Shown: positions 44,332-53,976, counted from the first letter of the stretch. The stretch is 64,000 bases of DNA from CAWKEY01 sp963848675 (GCA_963848675.1 CAWKEY010000036.1:1-64000); one strand, 5' to 3'. Made by a program: numbers and translations. Notes: a model not told the origin generated them from the letters alone.

Positions 44332-45888
44332 TCAACGCACATTACCGGCGTCTTTAAGAACGGGTGTTTTAGCTTGCTTAGTGATTTTAAAACAAGCTAC
44401 TGTCCCGCTCATTTCATTAGCGGTCAGCAAATAATGCTCGCCATTGGCTTCAAAGTGCGTAATGCCTTCAGGTGACTTCCCCTCCTCGCCGGGGATTTTA
44501 CCGAGAGCAACCACTTTAGGCTGCTTCGGGTCGGCTACGGAAATCAGCACAACCGCTCCCGCTCTTTCCATGCCCACCGCAATCCAGGGTGTGCCTTCCA
44601 AATCGAAAGACACCAGCATTTCCGGCTCGGAACCTTTGCGGGTGCTACGTTGATCGGGATATAGGCCATGAGCAAAAGCTATTTCGTCCAGTTGATTGCC
44701 GGTGTCGCCGATCAAATCACCGGTTTTTGCATCAAACACACTGATCGTACGGCCGCCGGCCAAGGCCTGACCGACCTTATTATCGCTTTCCGATTCGGTA
44801 TCGCCTTCGTCGGCCGTAACAAAATAGCGGCCATTCGCAATCAAGGTAATGCCATCGGGTTCACGCAGGCCTGTCATGTCCTGGTCAAACTTAACCCAGC
44901 CTTCCGCGTGAGTATCGGTTTTATGCCGGGTCGCGCCCAAGCCATGGTAGCGAACGGCCTGTTCGTTAATTAAATCGATGACGGCAACGCCATCGTTTTC
45001 CTGCAAGGTAACATAAGCCGTGGTAGCATCAGGGTCAATGGCAATATATTCCGGCTCCAACAAGGCGGGAGAATGCGTTTTTATTGGAATTAAAATTTTG
45101 CGCTCGCCCTTGGTTTCGTTGCCAAAAACATCACGCCCCTCAAACTGTCCCAAAAGCACTTTTTTCTTTTCAATAACGCCATTACCATCAAAATCCATCT
45201 TCTTGCTGATCACGCCGTCCCCGTTCCAGTCGATTTCCCTTTCCATAAAACGGCCGCCGTGTGTGACGACAAAACCTTCAACATTGGTCATGTTAGCCAG
45301 ATCCAGATTCTTATGCCGCAGGATATGTCCGGACGGACTCAGGCGCACCATGGAAACGCTACCTTCCGGACTGAAAAAATGTTTATTTGACGGCTCAAAT
45401 AAAAAATCCTCGCCTTCATTGGCAATCATAAGCAGATTACCGTCTTGGGAATAAACCACAGCATCCGGGCCAAAACCTACTTCGACTCGATCAACCAATA
45501 ACCCCGTTGATGCAGAATGGATTTCCAGCCTGCCGGGCCGGTTACCCCCATCAATAACGGCCGCAAACAAATCCAACATGGGATGAAAAGCAACCGACGT
45601 TAATTCTTCTCCTTTAATCAGCCCCAAAGAAAAACGAGCGATTCTATGCAGTTTCTGTGGATGGCTGACATCCAGCACATCGACTTCGCCGCTTGAAAAG
45701 TTGCTGAGTACCGCACGCAAAGTGGATTGCTGCACACTGATGATTTCGGTACCTTCTTCATAACCGGAATCATAAAGACTGACGGGCTCAACACCCCAAT
45801 CACCCGTTGATGACGGCGTTGTTGGGGACGATGCGCAAGCCACCAAGAAAAACACGGGGGCCATTTTTATAAATTTTAATGTGTTCAA
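44332..45888 (-). CDS. Choice-of-anchor I-type beta-propeller lipoprotein
   Basis: A 518-residue secreted protein. The start is a TTG with AAAGGTGA just upstream. The signal ends in a lipobox (FFLVAC, Cys18), so outer-membrane anchoring is likely. Repeated blade-like segments (DVLDVSHPQKLHRIARF, PDAVVYSQDGNLLMIANEGED, EPEYIAIDPDATTAYVTLQEND, PEGITHFEANGEHYLLTANE) match the choice-of-anchor I/alkaline-phosphatase-like propeller family. DWNGDGVISKK and DFDGNGVIEKK resemble two EF-hand-type calcium loops. Enzymatic activity is not proven. It lies downstream of a Pho-box-controlled porin on the same strand, so a phosphate link is possible. Confidence 0.8.
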   Translation of the reverse strand: MNTLKFIKMAPVFFLVACASSPTTPSSTGDWGVEPVSLYDSGYEEGTEIISVQQSTLRAVLSNFSSGEVDVLDVSHPQKLHRIARFSLGLIKGEELTSVAFHPMLDLFAAVIDGGNRPGRLEIHSASTGLLVDRVEVGFGPDAVVYSQDGNLLMIANEGEDFLFEPSNKHFFSPEGSVSMVRLSPSGHILRHKNLDLANMTNVEGFVVTHGGRFMEREIDWNGDGVISKKMDFDGNGVIEKKKVLLGQFEGRDVFGNETKGERKILIPIKTHSPALLEPEYIAIDPDATTAYVTLQENDGVAVIDLINEQAVRYHGLGATRHKTDTHAEGWVKFDQDMTGLREPDGITLIANGRYFVTADEGDTESESDNKVGQALAGGRTISVFDAKTGDLIGDTGNQLDEIAFAHGLYPDQRSTRKGSEPEMLVSFDLEGTPWIAVGMERAGAVVLISVADPKQPKVVALGKIPGEEGKSPEGITHFEANGEHYLLTANEMSGTVACFKITKQAKTPVLKDAGNVR

Positions 45889-46030
45889 GGTTCACCTTTA
45901 ATAGGCAGTAACTGTGGGGTAAGCGGCGCGCACCTTTTTCCAAAGATTGTTTCAAAATCAATTAAGAGTATGCGATGCGAACCCTACTCTGTTTTTCCGG
46001 CACATGATATATGAATTTTTGTCCATAAAA

Positions 46031-46060
46031 AAAGCCGCGCTAGCATGCTAGCGCGGCTTT
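46031..46060 (-). terminator. Rho-independent terminator after OprP-like porin
   Basis: A 30-bp perfect palindrome (AAAGCCGCGCTAGCATGCTA and its continuation) is flanked by A residues on the left, giving a T tract when read on the minus strand. It lies about 30 bp past the porin stop and separates it from the propeller lipoprotein gene. Confidence 0.85.
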
Positions 46061-46088
46061 ATAAGCTAATGTAAATTACCCGTCGGCT

Positions 46089-47573
46089 TTAGAATGCCAA
46101 TTGCGTACGTAACATGAATGTATTCAGGTTGTCAGGATCGCCTCCACCAACTTTGGTCACTGGTGTATTTTTGGCTTCTAATATTCTATTATAATCGGCC
46201 ATGAAGCGAATATTGTCGTTTATGTACCAGTTCAGCGCAACAGTGAGGTTGCTCAATTGTCCACCTTCAATAGAACCACTGTTTAAATCGGCTTCCGCGT
46301 AACGTAGCGCCAACTCCCATGCGCCCAATCCACCATTGGCAATGCTGAATGGCTTAGTAGGGGACACTTTATAGAATTTACCATGCTTGTACTTACGCGA
46401 TTCACCGGTCATTGTCCATGAAGCCTCACCATACCAGCCATCAAACTCCAGATTGTCCCCGCCATTTTCTCGATCAAGCCAGGTGTGGGTATATTCGCCG
46501 CCAACGGTAAAAGGTCCATACAGCCCGTTAGCCTCAAGGCCCACCATTTTGATGGTATTAATGCCTTGAATAGTTCCCGTATTAATCAAGTCCAGATTAG
46601 ACATATGGGAAGTTTCATAAGTATATTTCAAACCTTTATCATTGACCTGATCGTTAGCGTTGGGAGCCCGGTAGTTGCCGGCGACGCCTAAATGAATCAG
46701 CTTGGTTTTTTCATTGATCGGCGCATAAGTCCAGCGCGAGCTAATGCCCCAACCTTCATCCGCTGCATTCGATTCCTTATTGGAAGCGACTGTATCGCCA
46801 AAAATACCAACTTGTCCGGTCCAGTCTTTGTTCAAACTGGCGATGTTTAAACCGATGGCGCGGTCCACTGTCGGTGCATTCAGCACATCCATTACCGAGC
46901 GTTCCATGAACATCATATCGTTAGAGCTTTCCTGCAATTCGCGGCTGAAGGGCTGCTTTTGTTGTCCGACTGTGACATTCAGATCCATAAAATCCATGAG
47001 CTTGGACATTCCGTTGTATTGCACAAACATGTCTTTAATTGCTACGCCATTATCGGCAAAATCAACCTGGCTCTTGAAATCCCAGTCTTTAAAGAAAGTG
47101 CCCAGGAATTCCATACGCGCACGGCGGATTTCTGTGCCGTCATTAGCCTCAACATGCTTTGTTGTGCCTCTTTCAACATAATTATCGTTGTTACTGTAAG
47201 AAGCGTCGGCATGAATACGGCCGCCCAATCTGAATTTGAAATCGCCATCCGCGGTTTCAAACTGCGCGCCTTTTTTGTCCACTTTGACCTTAACTTTTTC
47301 GGCTTCCTTCATGTGCTCATCAAGGGCTTTCAGCTCGTTGGTCTTTAAAGCCAAATCTTCGCGAATGGCGGCTATTTCAGCAGCGTCTGCCGGTGCTGCT
47401 GCCGGTTTATCTTCGACTCTCTCAAAAGCCCCCATCAGTTGTCTATGCGGACCCGGCTCAGCATAAATCTGTTTGGTTTGCGTATCCACATAAAGGTCAA
47501 TAGCAAAAGCGGAGGGTGCCTCACTCGCGCCTAAAACTGCTGCTACCGCCAAAGTAAGTTTTGAGAATTTCAT
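46089..47573 (-). CDS. Phosphate-selective-type porin (OprO/OprP family)
   Basis: A 494-residue outer-membrane porin. The signal peptide is LTLAVAAVLGASEAPSAFA. A short coiled coil follows (about residues 65-95, IAAIREDLALKTNELKALDEH). The barrel begins at FKFRLGGRIHADASY and ends in the typical aromatic C terminus LRTQLAF. Motifs such as EIRRARMEFLGTFFKDWDFKSQVDFADN are those of the OprO/OprP family, which takes up phosphate or polyphosphate. A three-repeat Pho box lies 50-78 bp upstream, supporting induction by phosphate starvation. Confidence 0.9.
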   Translation of the reverse strand: MKFSKLTLAVAAVLGASEAPSAFAIDLYVDTQTKQIYAEPGPHRQLMGAFERVEDKPAAAPADAAEIAAIREDLALKTNELKALDEHMKEAEKVKVKVDKKGAQFETADGDFKFRLGGRIHADASYSNNDNYVERGTTKHVEANDGTEIRRARMEFLGTFFKDWDFKSQVDFADNGVAIKDMFVQYNGMSKLMDFMDLNVTVGQQKQPFSRELQESSNDMMFMERSVMDVLNAPTVDRAIGLNIASLNKDWTGQVGIFGDTVASNKESNAADEGWGISSRWTYAPINEKTKLIHLGVAGNYRAPNANDQVNDKGLKYTYETSHMSNLDLINTGTIQGINTIKMVGLEANGLYGPFTVGGEYTHTWLDRENGGDNLEFDGWYGEASWTMTGESRKYKHGKFYKVSPTKPFSIANGGLGAWELALRYAEADLNSGSIEGGQLSNLTVALNWYINDNIRFMADYNRILEAKNTPVTKVGGGDPDNLNTFMLRTQLAF

Positions 47574-47622
47574 TGTTAGCCCACGATTATTGAAAAAGTT
47601 CCGGCAAGCATAGGCGATGCAA

Positions 47623-47651
47623 ATGACAGTTCTGTGACAGGTTTGTTACAG
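47623..47651 (-). promoter_or_regulatory. Pho box, three 7-bp repeats
   Basis: Read on the minus strand: CTGTAAC-AAAC-CTGTCAC-AGAA-CTGTCAT. These are three direct repeats of the PhoB half-site with 4-bp spacers and the 11-bp period of the PhoB consensus. The site lies 50-78 bp upstream of the porin ATG. Confidence 0.85.
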
Positions 47652-47732
47652 TTTTGTTAAAAGCCACAAATGATTGCTTAAAAACCACAAACCAGGGGTT
47701 CCGAGACAAGAGAGCATCAAAATATGTTTTCC

Positions 47733-47751
47733 AAATGAGAATCGTTTGCAT
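47733..47751 (+). promoter_or_regulatory. Fur-box-like site
   Basis: AAATGAGAATCGTTTGCAT resembles the 19-bp Fur consensus (GATAATGATAATCATTATC), with AATGAGAAT the best-matching half and a weaker second half. It lies about 60 bp before the frameshifted porin gene on the plus strand. CACTATAC at 47767-47774 could include its -10 element. Confidence 0.5.
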
Positions 47752-47811
47752 CCGCATAAACATTTGCACTATACTCTCTTCAACACAGTTTTTTACTCCG
47801 GGGACTATTGC

Positions 47812-49288
47812 ATGAAACATAACGCTAAAAATTTGATAAACGCGGGCGTGGCCACCGCGCTGCTCGCCTTAAGCGCTCCGGCCGGTGCCATTGAAAAGCC
47901 ACAAACCATGGAAGATATGTGGAAAGTCATACAGGCGCAGCAACAGCAAATTGATGCCATGAAGGCGGCCATGGATAAAGCGGCGCCAACCACAGCCAGC
48001 CGCGGCGCCAGCAACAGCACCCGCCACAACCGCCGCGGCACCTGCACCTGAGACCTCTCCAGGCAATTTAAAAAATCTCGAGCGCAAAACCGATATTCTG
48101 AGCCAGGAAGTCGAGAAACTGCGCACCAATCTGGCCATTCCTGAAGAAGCTCAGTATAAAAGCGCGTATGGCTTGGGCCCTGCGGCATCGAAGGTTTATC
48201 AGGTCGGCAAGGGGCTGTCGATTGGCGGTTATGGCGAAGGCAATTATCAGGTCCGCGTCGATGATCAAGGTGGGCGCGATGCTGAAGGCAAGGTGAAAAA
48301 TTCAGACAATGCCGACTTGGAACGCCTGGTTCTGTACGTCGGTTATAAATTCACCGACAATATTTTGTTCAACAGTGAAATAGAATTTGAACACGCCACC
48401 ACGGGTGAAGGTGATGAGGAAAAGGGCGAGGTTTCGGTTGAATTTGCCGCGCTGGATTTCTTTATCGACCCGATGGCCAATATCCGCGCCGGTATGGTGC
48501 TGTTACCGATGGGCTTTATCAACCAGATTCACGAACCGCCGTTTTTCTTCGGCAATAACCGGCCGGAAGTGGAGCGTCAGATTATTCCCAGCACCTGGCG
48601 CGAAATCGGTGTCGGTCTGTTTGGCCAGATAACGCCGGAATTGACTTATACGACGTATGTCGTCAATGGTTTAAATGCGGAAGAATTCAGCTCCAATGGC
48701 ATTCGCGATGGCAGGCAGGCAGGCAGCCAAGCCAAAGCCGAAGATCTGGCGTTTGTCGGCCGCATGGATTACACACCCACGGAACTGCCGGGGGTAACCG
48801 TCGGCGGCTCGGCATATCTGGGTAATTCCGGACAAAATCAAACCTATGCAGGCAAAAAGGCCGATGTCTTTACCCAGTTGTATGAAGCGCATGTGCAGTG
48901 GAAATACCGCGGCCTGGAATTCCGTACTTTAGGCTCATGGGGGCATATTGATGATGCCGGTATACTCAGCGCCGCAAATGGCAAAGGCACCATCGGCACA
49001 GCGAACTACGGTTTTTACAGCGAAGTCGGCTACGACATTTTGCCTTTACTATTTAAAGACACCACGCAATATCTCGCGCCGTTCTTCCGTTATGAACAAC
49101 TGGATACGATCGCCAGCGCCCCGGAAGGTTTTTCTGACGATGAAAGCAAAGACAGACAGATTTACCAATTTGGTTTGCATTACAAACCCATTCCCAATGT
49201 GGTGGTCAAGGCGGATTACCGCAATTTTACGGCCAAAAAAGGCAGTTTGCCCGATGACTTTAATTTAGGTTTTGGTTTTATTTTCTAG
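47812..49288 (+). pseudogene. Outer-membrane porin, single frameshift
   Basis: The first frame starts at the ATG at 47812 (CTCCGGGG upstream region) and encodes a signal peptide ending SAPAGA and a coiled-coil start (MWKVIQAQQQQIDAMKAAMDK). Around 47985-48010 the frame changes by +1. The new frame continues PATAPATTAAAPAPETSPGN, then LERKTDILSQEVEKLRTNL and the barrel KGLSIGGYGEGNY through to LGFGFIF. The whole is about 491 residues and looks like a porin, with TWREIGVGLFGQI and FFRYEQLDTIAS blocks. The shift lies in a low-complexity Pro/Ala-coding stretch, so one indel error is plausible. It is followed by a strong terminator, and then by the FMN-binding gene. Confidence 0.8.
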
Positions 49289-49368
49289 GCCCCGCTGATT
49301 TGTCATACCGTATAATACGAGCTGGCAAATTGCCCTTGTGGCGGCAAACTATTGCTTTTCGCGCATGC

Positions 49369-49406
49369 AATCGCCAGCAGTCCCTGACCAGGGACTGCTG
49401 GCGATT
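49369..49406 (+). terminator. Rho-independent terminator after porin
   Basis: AATCGCCAGCAGTCCCTG (49369-49386) pairs with its complement at 49389-49406, followed by TGTTTT. The 18-bp stem is very stable. It lies 80 bp past the porin stop and before the FMN-binding gene, so any read-through to that gene would be reduced. Confidence 0.85.
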
Positions 49407-49473
49407 TGTTTTGCAACCAGCCAGTCGTTGTTACATGATCAGACAGCCTTGATCCCTATGATGGAGAAGTACC

Positions 49474-50028
49474 ATGAAACTACTAAGGCAAAAACGCGGA
49501 TGGATGCTCGTTGTAGCGCTGATGTTTACTGCCAATACCGGTTTTGCCACGATTTTTTACAGCAAAAACGAGGCTATGGAACTGGCGTTTGGCAAGGGTG
49601 CACAGATCGAATTGCTGTCCTTGTTTCCTGATGACAACGAACTCGCCAAAATCCAGCAACTGGCCAAGGTCAAGCTGGAACCGGGCATGTTCAGCTTCTA
49701 TGTCGGCAAAGACAAGGACAAATTGCTCGGTTATGCCGCCATTGAAACCGAGACGGTCAGAACCAAACCGGAAACTCTGCTGATCGTGCTGTCGCCGGAC
49801 GGCGAACTCAGCAACATCGTCACGCTCGCCTTTCATGAACCGCCGGAATATCAGCCGCCGGAGCGCTGGTACAGCCAGTTGTTGCACAAAGCGCTTCCCG
49901 ACCTGGATTTTGGCAAAGGCGTGCAAGGCATTGCCGGCGCCACCTTAAGTACACGCTCGGCACTCAACAGCGTCCGCAAAGTACTGGGTTTGTATCAGGT
50001 GATGATAAAAGACAAAGGTAACCATTGA
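49474..50028 (+). CDS. FMN-binding domain protein, exported
   Basis: A 184-residue protein with a signal peptide (GWMLVVALMFTANTGFA) and an FMN-binding domain of the RnfG/NqrC type. The covalent attachment motif is GIAGATLSTRSALN, where a Thr carries FMN through a phosphoester bond added by ApbE. It probably passes electrons in the periplasm. The next gene overlaps it by one base (TGATG), so the two are translationally coupled. No apbE gene is in the window. Confidence 0.88.
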   Translation: MKLLRQKRGWMLVVALMFTANTGFATIFYSKNEAMELAFGKGAQIELLSLFPDDNELAKIQQLAKVKLEPGMFSFYVGKDKDKLLGYAAIETETVRTKPETLLIVLSPDGELSNIVTLAFHEPPEYQPPERWYSQLLHKALPDLDFGKGVQGIAGATLSTRSALNSVRKVLGLYQVMIKDKGNH

Positions 50029-50531
50029 TGCGTTTTTTTGTAACCGGCGAACAACAGCGCAAAGCCTTATTAAATGCCCTGGTGCTCATGTTTCTGGGCT
50101 ATATCGCCCTGTTGTGGGTCAGTAACGGGCTGATGTATTTTCATCGCATGGGCTTAACGCCGGAATCGGTTGTCGCCTATTATCTGGGGTCCGAAGAACA
50201 ATTTACCCAAGCCAGAAGTTACGAGGGCATGCTCGAAGTCTCGCATTTTCATTTGTTTTCCATGGGCATGCTGGCGGTGACCCTGACTCATTTGATGTTG
50301 ATGACCGATTTCTCGACGCGCCTGAAAATCTGGCTCAGTGCGCTCACCTATGCCTCGGCGCTGGCCGATGAAGCGGGCGGCTGGCTGGTCCGCTTTGTGC
50401 ACCCTGCCTTTGCCTATTTCAAAATCGCGGCCTTTTTGCTGCTGGAATTTTCATTGCTGGCGTTAGTGCTGATCGTCTCGCTTTCCTTGCTGCAGGCCAG
50501 ATACCGCATGAACCGCAATAATCCTGAATAG
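50028..50531 (+). CDS. Four-helix membrane protein linked to FMN-binding protein
   Basis: A 167-residue protein from the ATG at 50028 with four or so membrane segments (ALVLMFLGYIALLWV, FHLFSMGMLAVTLTHLMLM, WLSALTYASALADEAGGWLVRF, FLLLEFSLLALVLIV). Histidines within or at the ends of helices (SHFHLFSMG, LTHLMLM, FVHPAFAY) could bind haem, which would make it a quinol-linked partner of the FMN protein. That role is inference. I do not recognise a named family. Confidence 0.72.
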   Translation: MRFFVTGEQQRKALLNALVLMFLGYIALLWVSNGLMYFHRMGLTPESVVAYYLGSEEQFTQARSYEGMLEVSHFHLFSMGMLAVTLTHLMLMTDFSTRLKIWLSALTYASALADEAGGWLVRFVHPAFAYFKIAAFLLLEFSLLALVLIVSLSLLQARYRMNRNNPE

Positions 50532-50562
50532 ACGGTTAAGACCAAAATGTTAAATTCGCCCT

Positions 50563-50600
50563 GTGGAAGGCGACGCCTGCGCCGCGATTTGAGACGCGGC
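50563..50600. repeat. Dispersed GCGACGCC-type repeat, copy 1
   Basis: GTGGAAGGCGACGCCTGCGC followed by CGCGATTTGAGACGCGGC matches the second copy at 53977-54013 at most positions. The CGACGCC and CGCGATTTGAG blocks are exact. It lies upstream of pycA. Confidence 0.6.
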
Positions 50601-50665
50601 CATAGTGCAAACGGGCTTAATCCTTTAAACTAAAACCCCATCCTGATTTTTGGTAAGAACCAGCC

Positions 50666-52084
50666 ATGTTACGCAAAATACTGATCGCCAATCGCGGTGA
50701 AATCGCGGTACGCATTATCCGGGCCTGCGCCGAGATGGGCATCCGTTCGGTTGCTATTTATTCGGAAGCCGACCGCTTTGCCCTGCATGTCAAAAAAGCC
50801 GATGAATCCTACTGCATCGGCAGTGAACCGGTAGCGGGCTACCTGAACATTTATGCTCTGGTTGATCTTGCCGTCGCCACCGGATGCGATGCCATTCATC
50901 CCGGTTATGGCTTCCTGTCCGAAAATGCGCAGTTTGCCCGGGCCTGTAAGGAGCGCGGCATCATATTTATCGGACCCGAGCCTGAAGTCATTCAGCGCAT
51001 GGGAGATAAAACAGAAGCCCGCGACGCCATGAAGGCGGCGGGCATTCCGGTAACGCCCGGCTCCGAGGGCAATCTGGCCGATGTTGAAGAAGCCCTCAAA
51101 GTCGCCGCGCAAATCGGTTATCCGGTCATGCTCAAAGCTACCTCGGGCGGGGGCGGCCGTGGCATCCGGCGCTGCGACAATGCCGACGAGCTGCAGCGTA
51201 ATTATGACCGCGTTATTTCCGAAGCCACCAAAGCCTTCGGCAGCGCCGACGTGTTTCTGGAAAAGTGCATCGTCAATCCGCGCCATATCGAAGTGCAGGT
51301 ATTGGCCGACCATCACGGCAATGCCATTCATCTTTACGAACGCGACTGCTCCATCCAGCGCCGCAATCAAAAACTGATTGAAATTGCGCCGTCGCCCCAA
51401 CTGGATGAAGCGCAGCGTCAATACATAGGCGGGCTCGCGGTCATTGCCGCCAAATCGGTCAACTACACCAACGCCGGCACCGTCGAGTTTTTACTCGATG
51501 ATAACGGCCGCTTTTATTTCATGGAAATGAATACGCGTGTGCAGGTCGAACACACCATCACCGAAACCATCACCGGCGTCGATATTGTCGAGGAACAGAT
51601 CCGGGTCGCTGCCAATCTACCTCTGCGTTACCGGCAGGAAGAAATCATCCGCCGGGGCTATGCCATCCAGTTCAGGATTAATGCCGAAGATCCCAAAAAC
51701 AGCTTCCTGCCCAGTTTCGGCCATATTTCCCGTTATTATTCGCCCGGCGGTCCCGGCGTGCGTACCGATACAGCCATTTATACCGGCTATGAAATACCGC
51801 CGTTTTACGATTCCATGGTCGCCAAGGTCATCGTCAATGCCCTGACTTGGGAAGACGTCATTCAGCGCGGCGATAGAGCCTTGCGCGATATGGGCCTGTT
51901 TGGCATTAAAACAACGATTCCGTATTATCTGGAAATTCTGCGCCACCACGATTTCCGCGCGGCCAATTTTAATACCGGCTTTGTTGAACAGCACCCCGAG
52001 CTGATCAACTATTCGAATAAACCCCGGCCTGAAGTGCTGGCCAGCGTAATTGCTGCGGCCATGGCTTCACATACCGGCCTGTGA
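50666..52084 (+). CDS. pycA: Pyruvate carboxylase subunit A (biotin carboxylase)
   Basis: A 472-residue biotin carboxylase that uses ATP and bicarbonate to carboxylate biotin. The N terminus MLRKILIANRGEIAVRIIRAC, the ATP-grasp glycine loop SGGGGRGIRRCDN, the HIEVQVLADHHGNAIHLYERDCS block and FMEMNTRVQVEHTITE are all canonical. The gene is followed 14 bp later by the carboxyltransferase/biotin-carrier subunit. That makes it the A subunit of a two-subunit pyruvate carboxylase rather than AccC of acetyl-CoA carboxylase, which usually pairs with accB. Confidence 0.93.
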   Translation: MLRKILIANRGEIAVRIIRACAEMGIRSVAIYSEADRFALHVKKADESYCIGSEPVAGYLNIYALVDLAVATGCDAIHPGYGFLSENAQFARACKERGIIFIGPEPEVIQRMGDKTEARDAMKAAGIPVTPGSEGNLADVEEALKVAAQIGYPVMLKATSGGGGRGIRRCDNADELQRNYDRVISEATKAFGSADVFLEKCIVNPRHIEVQVLADHHGNAIHLYERDCSIQRRNQKLIEIAPSPQLDEAQRQYIGGLAVIAAKSVNYTNAGTVEFLLDDNGRFYFMEMNTRVQVEHTITETITGVDIVEEQIRVAANLPLRYRQEEIIRRGYAIQFRINAEDPKNSFLPSFGHISRYYSPGGPGVRTDTAIYTGYEIPPFYDSMVAKVIVNALTWEDVIQRGDRALRDMGLFGIKTTIPYYLEILRHHDFRAANFNTGFVEQHPELINYSNKPRPEVLASVIAAAMASHTGL

Positions 52085-52098
52085 TTCAAGGAAAACAG

Positions 52099-53926
52099 AT
52101 GCAAAAAGTTCATATTACTGACGTTATACTGCGTGACGCCCATCAGTCGCTTGATTGCGACCCGCTTGCGCACCGAAGACATGCTGCCAGCCTGTGCAAT
52201 GCTCGATGACATCGGCTACTGGTCACTGGAATGCTGGGGCGGCGCCACCTTCGATGCCTGTCTGCGGTTTTTGAAAGAAGATCCCTGGGAGCGCCTGAGC
52301 ACACTGAAAGCCGCGCTGCCCAAAACCCCCTTGCAAATGTTGTTGCGCGGACAAAATCTGCTCGGCTACCGGCATTATTCTGATGATGTGGTGCGGGCCT
52401 TTATCCAGAAAGCCGCAGAAAACGGCATGGATGTGTTCCGTATTTTTGACGCCCTGAATGATGTGCGCAATCTTAAAACCGCCATCGAGGCTACCAAAAA
52501 TGCGGGCAAACATGCCCAGGGCACGATTTGTTACACCACCAGCCCGGTGCATGACATCAAGAGCTTTATCACGCTGGGCAGGGAACTGGCCGGGCTCGGC
52601 TGCGATTCCCTTGCCATCAAGGACATGGCCGGATTGCTGACGCCTTATGCCGCCAGCGAGCTGGTCATGACGCTGAAAGATGCGGTCGGTCTGCCCCTGC
52701 ATTTGCATTGCCATGCCACCTCCGGTCTGGCCGAAATGTGCCAGCTGAAAGCCATCGAAGCCGGTTGCCGGCATATTGATACGGCGCTGTCCTCGTGGTC
52801 CGGAGGCACCAGTCATCCTCCTACCGAAAGCCTGGTCATGGCCTTGCTGGGCACCGGCCATGACACCGGTCTGGACCTGGATAAGCTGCAGACCGCCAAT
52901 AGCTATTTCGCCGAGGTGCGCAAAAAATATCACCGCTTCGAAAGCGAGTTTACCGGTGTCGATACCCGCGTGCATGTATTTCAGGTGCCGGGCGGCATGA
53001 TTTCCAACCTGGCCAATCAATTGCGGGAAAGAAACGCCCTGGATCGTATCAACGAGGTCTACAAAGAAATTCCGGCCGTGCGCAAGGATTTAGGTTATCC
53101 GCCTTTAGTTACGCCGACTTCACAAATTGTCGGCACGCAGGCGGTTTTAAACGTGCTGACTGGCAAACGCTATGAAACCATTACCAATGAGGTTAAGCGC
53201 TATCTGCAAGGCGGCTATGGCAAGGCGCCTGCGCCGGTCAATGCTGATTTGCAAAAACGCGCCATCGGCAAGGAAGAGCTGATTGAGTGCCGCCCCGCTG
53301 ATTTGCTGAAACCCGAGTTTGAACATTTGCGTCAGGAAATCGGCCATCTGGCCCTAAACGATGAAGATGTCCTGAGCTACGCCATGTTTCCGGAAGTCGG
53401 CAAACAGTTTCTGGAGCTGCGCTCAAGCGGTCATCTGGTGCCGGAGCCGCTGGAGCTGGCGTCGGCCACCGCTGCCGGCGTACAAAAAGCCCCCACCGAA
53501 TTCAATGTCGCCCTGCACGGCGAGTCGTATCACGTTAAAGTGACCGGGGCCGGACCCAAGAACCAGACCCTGCGGCACTTCTATTTTATGGTCGACGGCG
53601 TGCCTGAGGAAGTACTGGTCGAAACGCTTGATGAAATCGTCCTGGATGGCGGCACCCAAGGCGCCGTCAAAAGCACGATTGCCGGCAAGCGCCGGCGCCC
53701 CTCCGCCGAAGGCGACGTCGGGGTCAGCATGCCCTGCAATATCCTTGATGTGCTGGTCAAAGTGGGTCAGCAGGTGGTTGCCGGCCAGCCGGTATTGATA
53801 ACGGAAGCCATGAAAATGGAGACCGAAGTGACCGCACCGATTACCGGTATTGTTAAAGCCATTCACGTTGTCAAAGGCGAGCCGGCCAACCCCGAAGAGG
53901 TGTTGATCGAAATCGTGGCGGGCTAA
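52099..53926 (+). pseudogene. pycB: Pyruvate carboxylase subunit B / oxaloacetate decarboxylase alpha-type, frameshift near start
   Basis: The natural start is the ATG at 52099 behind AAGGAAAA, giving MQKVHITDVILRDAHQSL. The Asp of RDAHQS is a metal/substrate residue of the carboxyltransferase. Directly after it an extra T at 52151-52152 (CGCTTGATT where CGCTGATT is expected) shifts the frame; one base over, the protein continues IATRLRTEDMLPACAMLDDIGYWS to the end. A GTG at 52133 could restart translation in the downstream frame but would lose that Asp. The C-terminal biotinyl domain has the EAMKMETEV lysine (codon 53813-53815). The rest is intact, about 609 residues, so an indel error or very recent mutation is likely. 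Confidence 0.85.
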
Positions 53927-53976
53927 CAAGACGGTAACAATAAGCTCCTAACAAACTTGCCAGCTGTGAGTTGGTT

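Noticed and set aside
50669..51421. 250-codon minus-strand ORF opposite pycA
   Set aside because: Shadow of a GC-rich coding gene; the plus-strand frame encodes an unmistakable biotin carboxylase.
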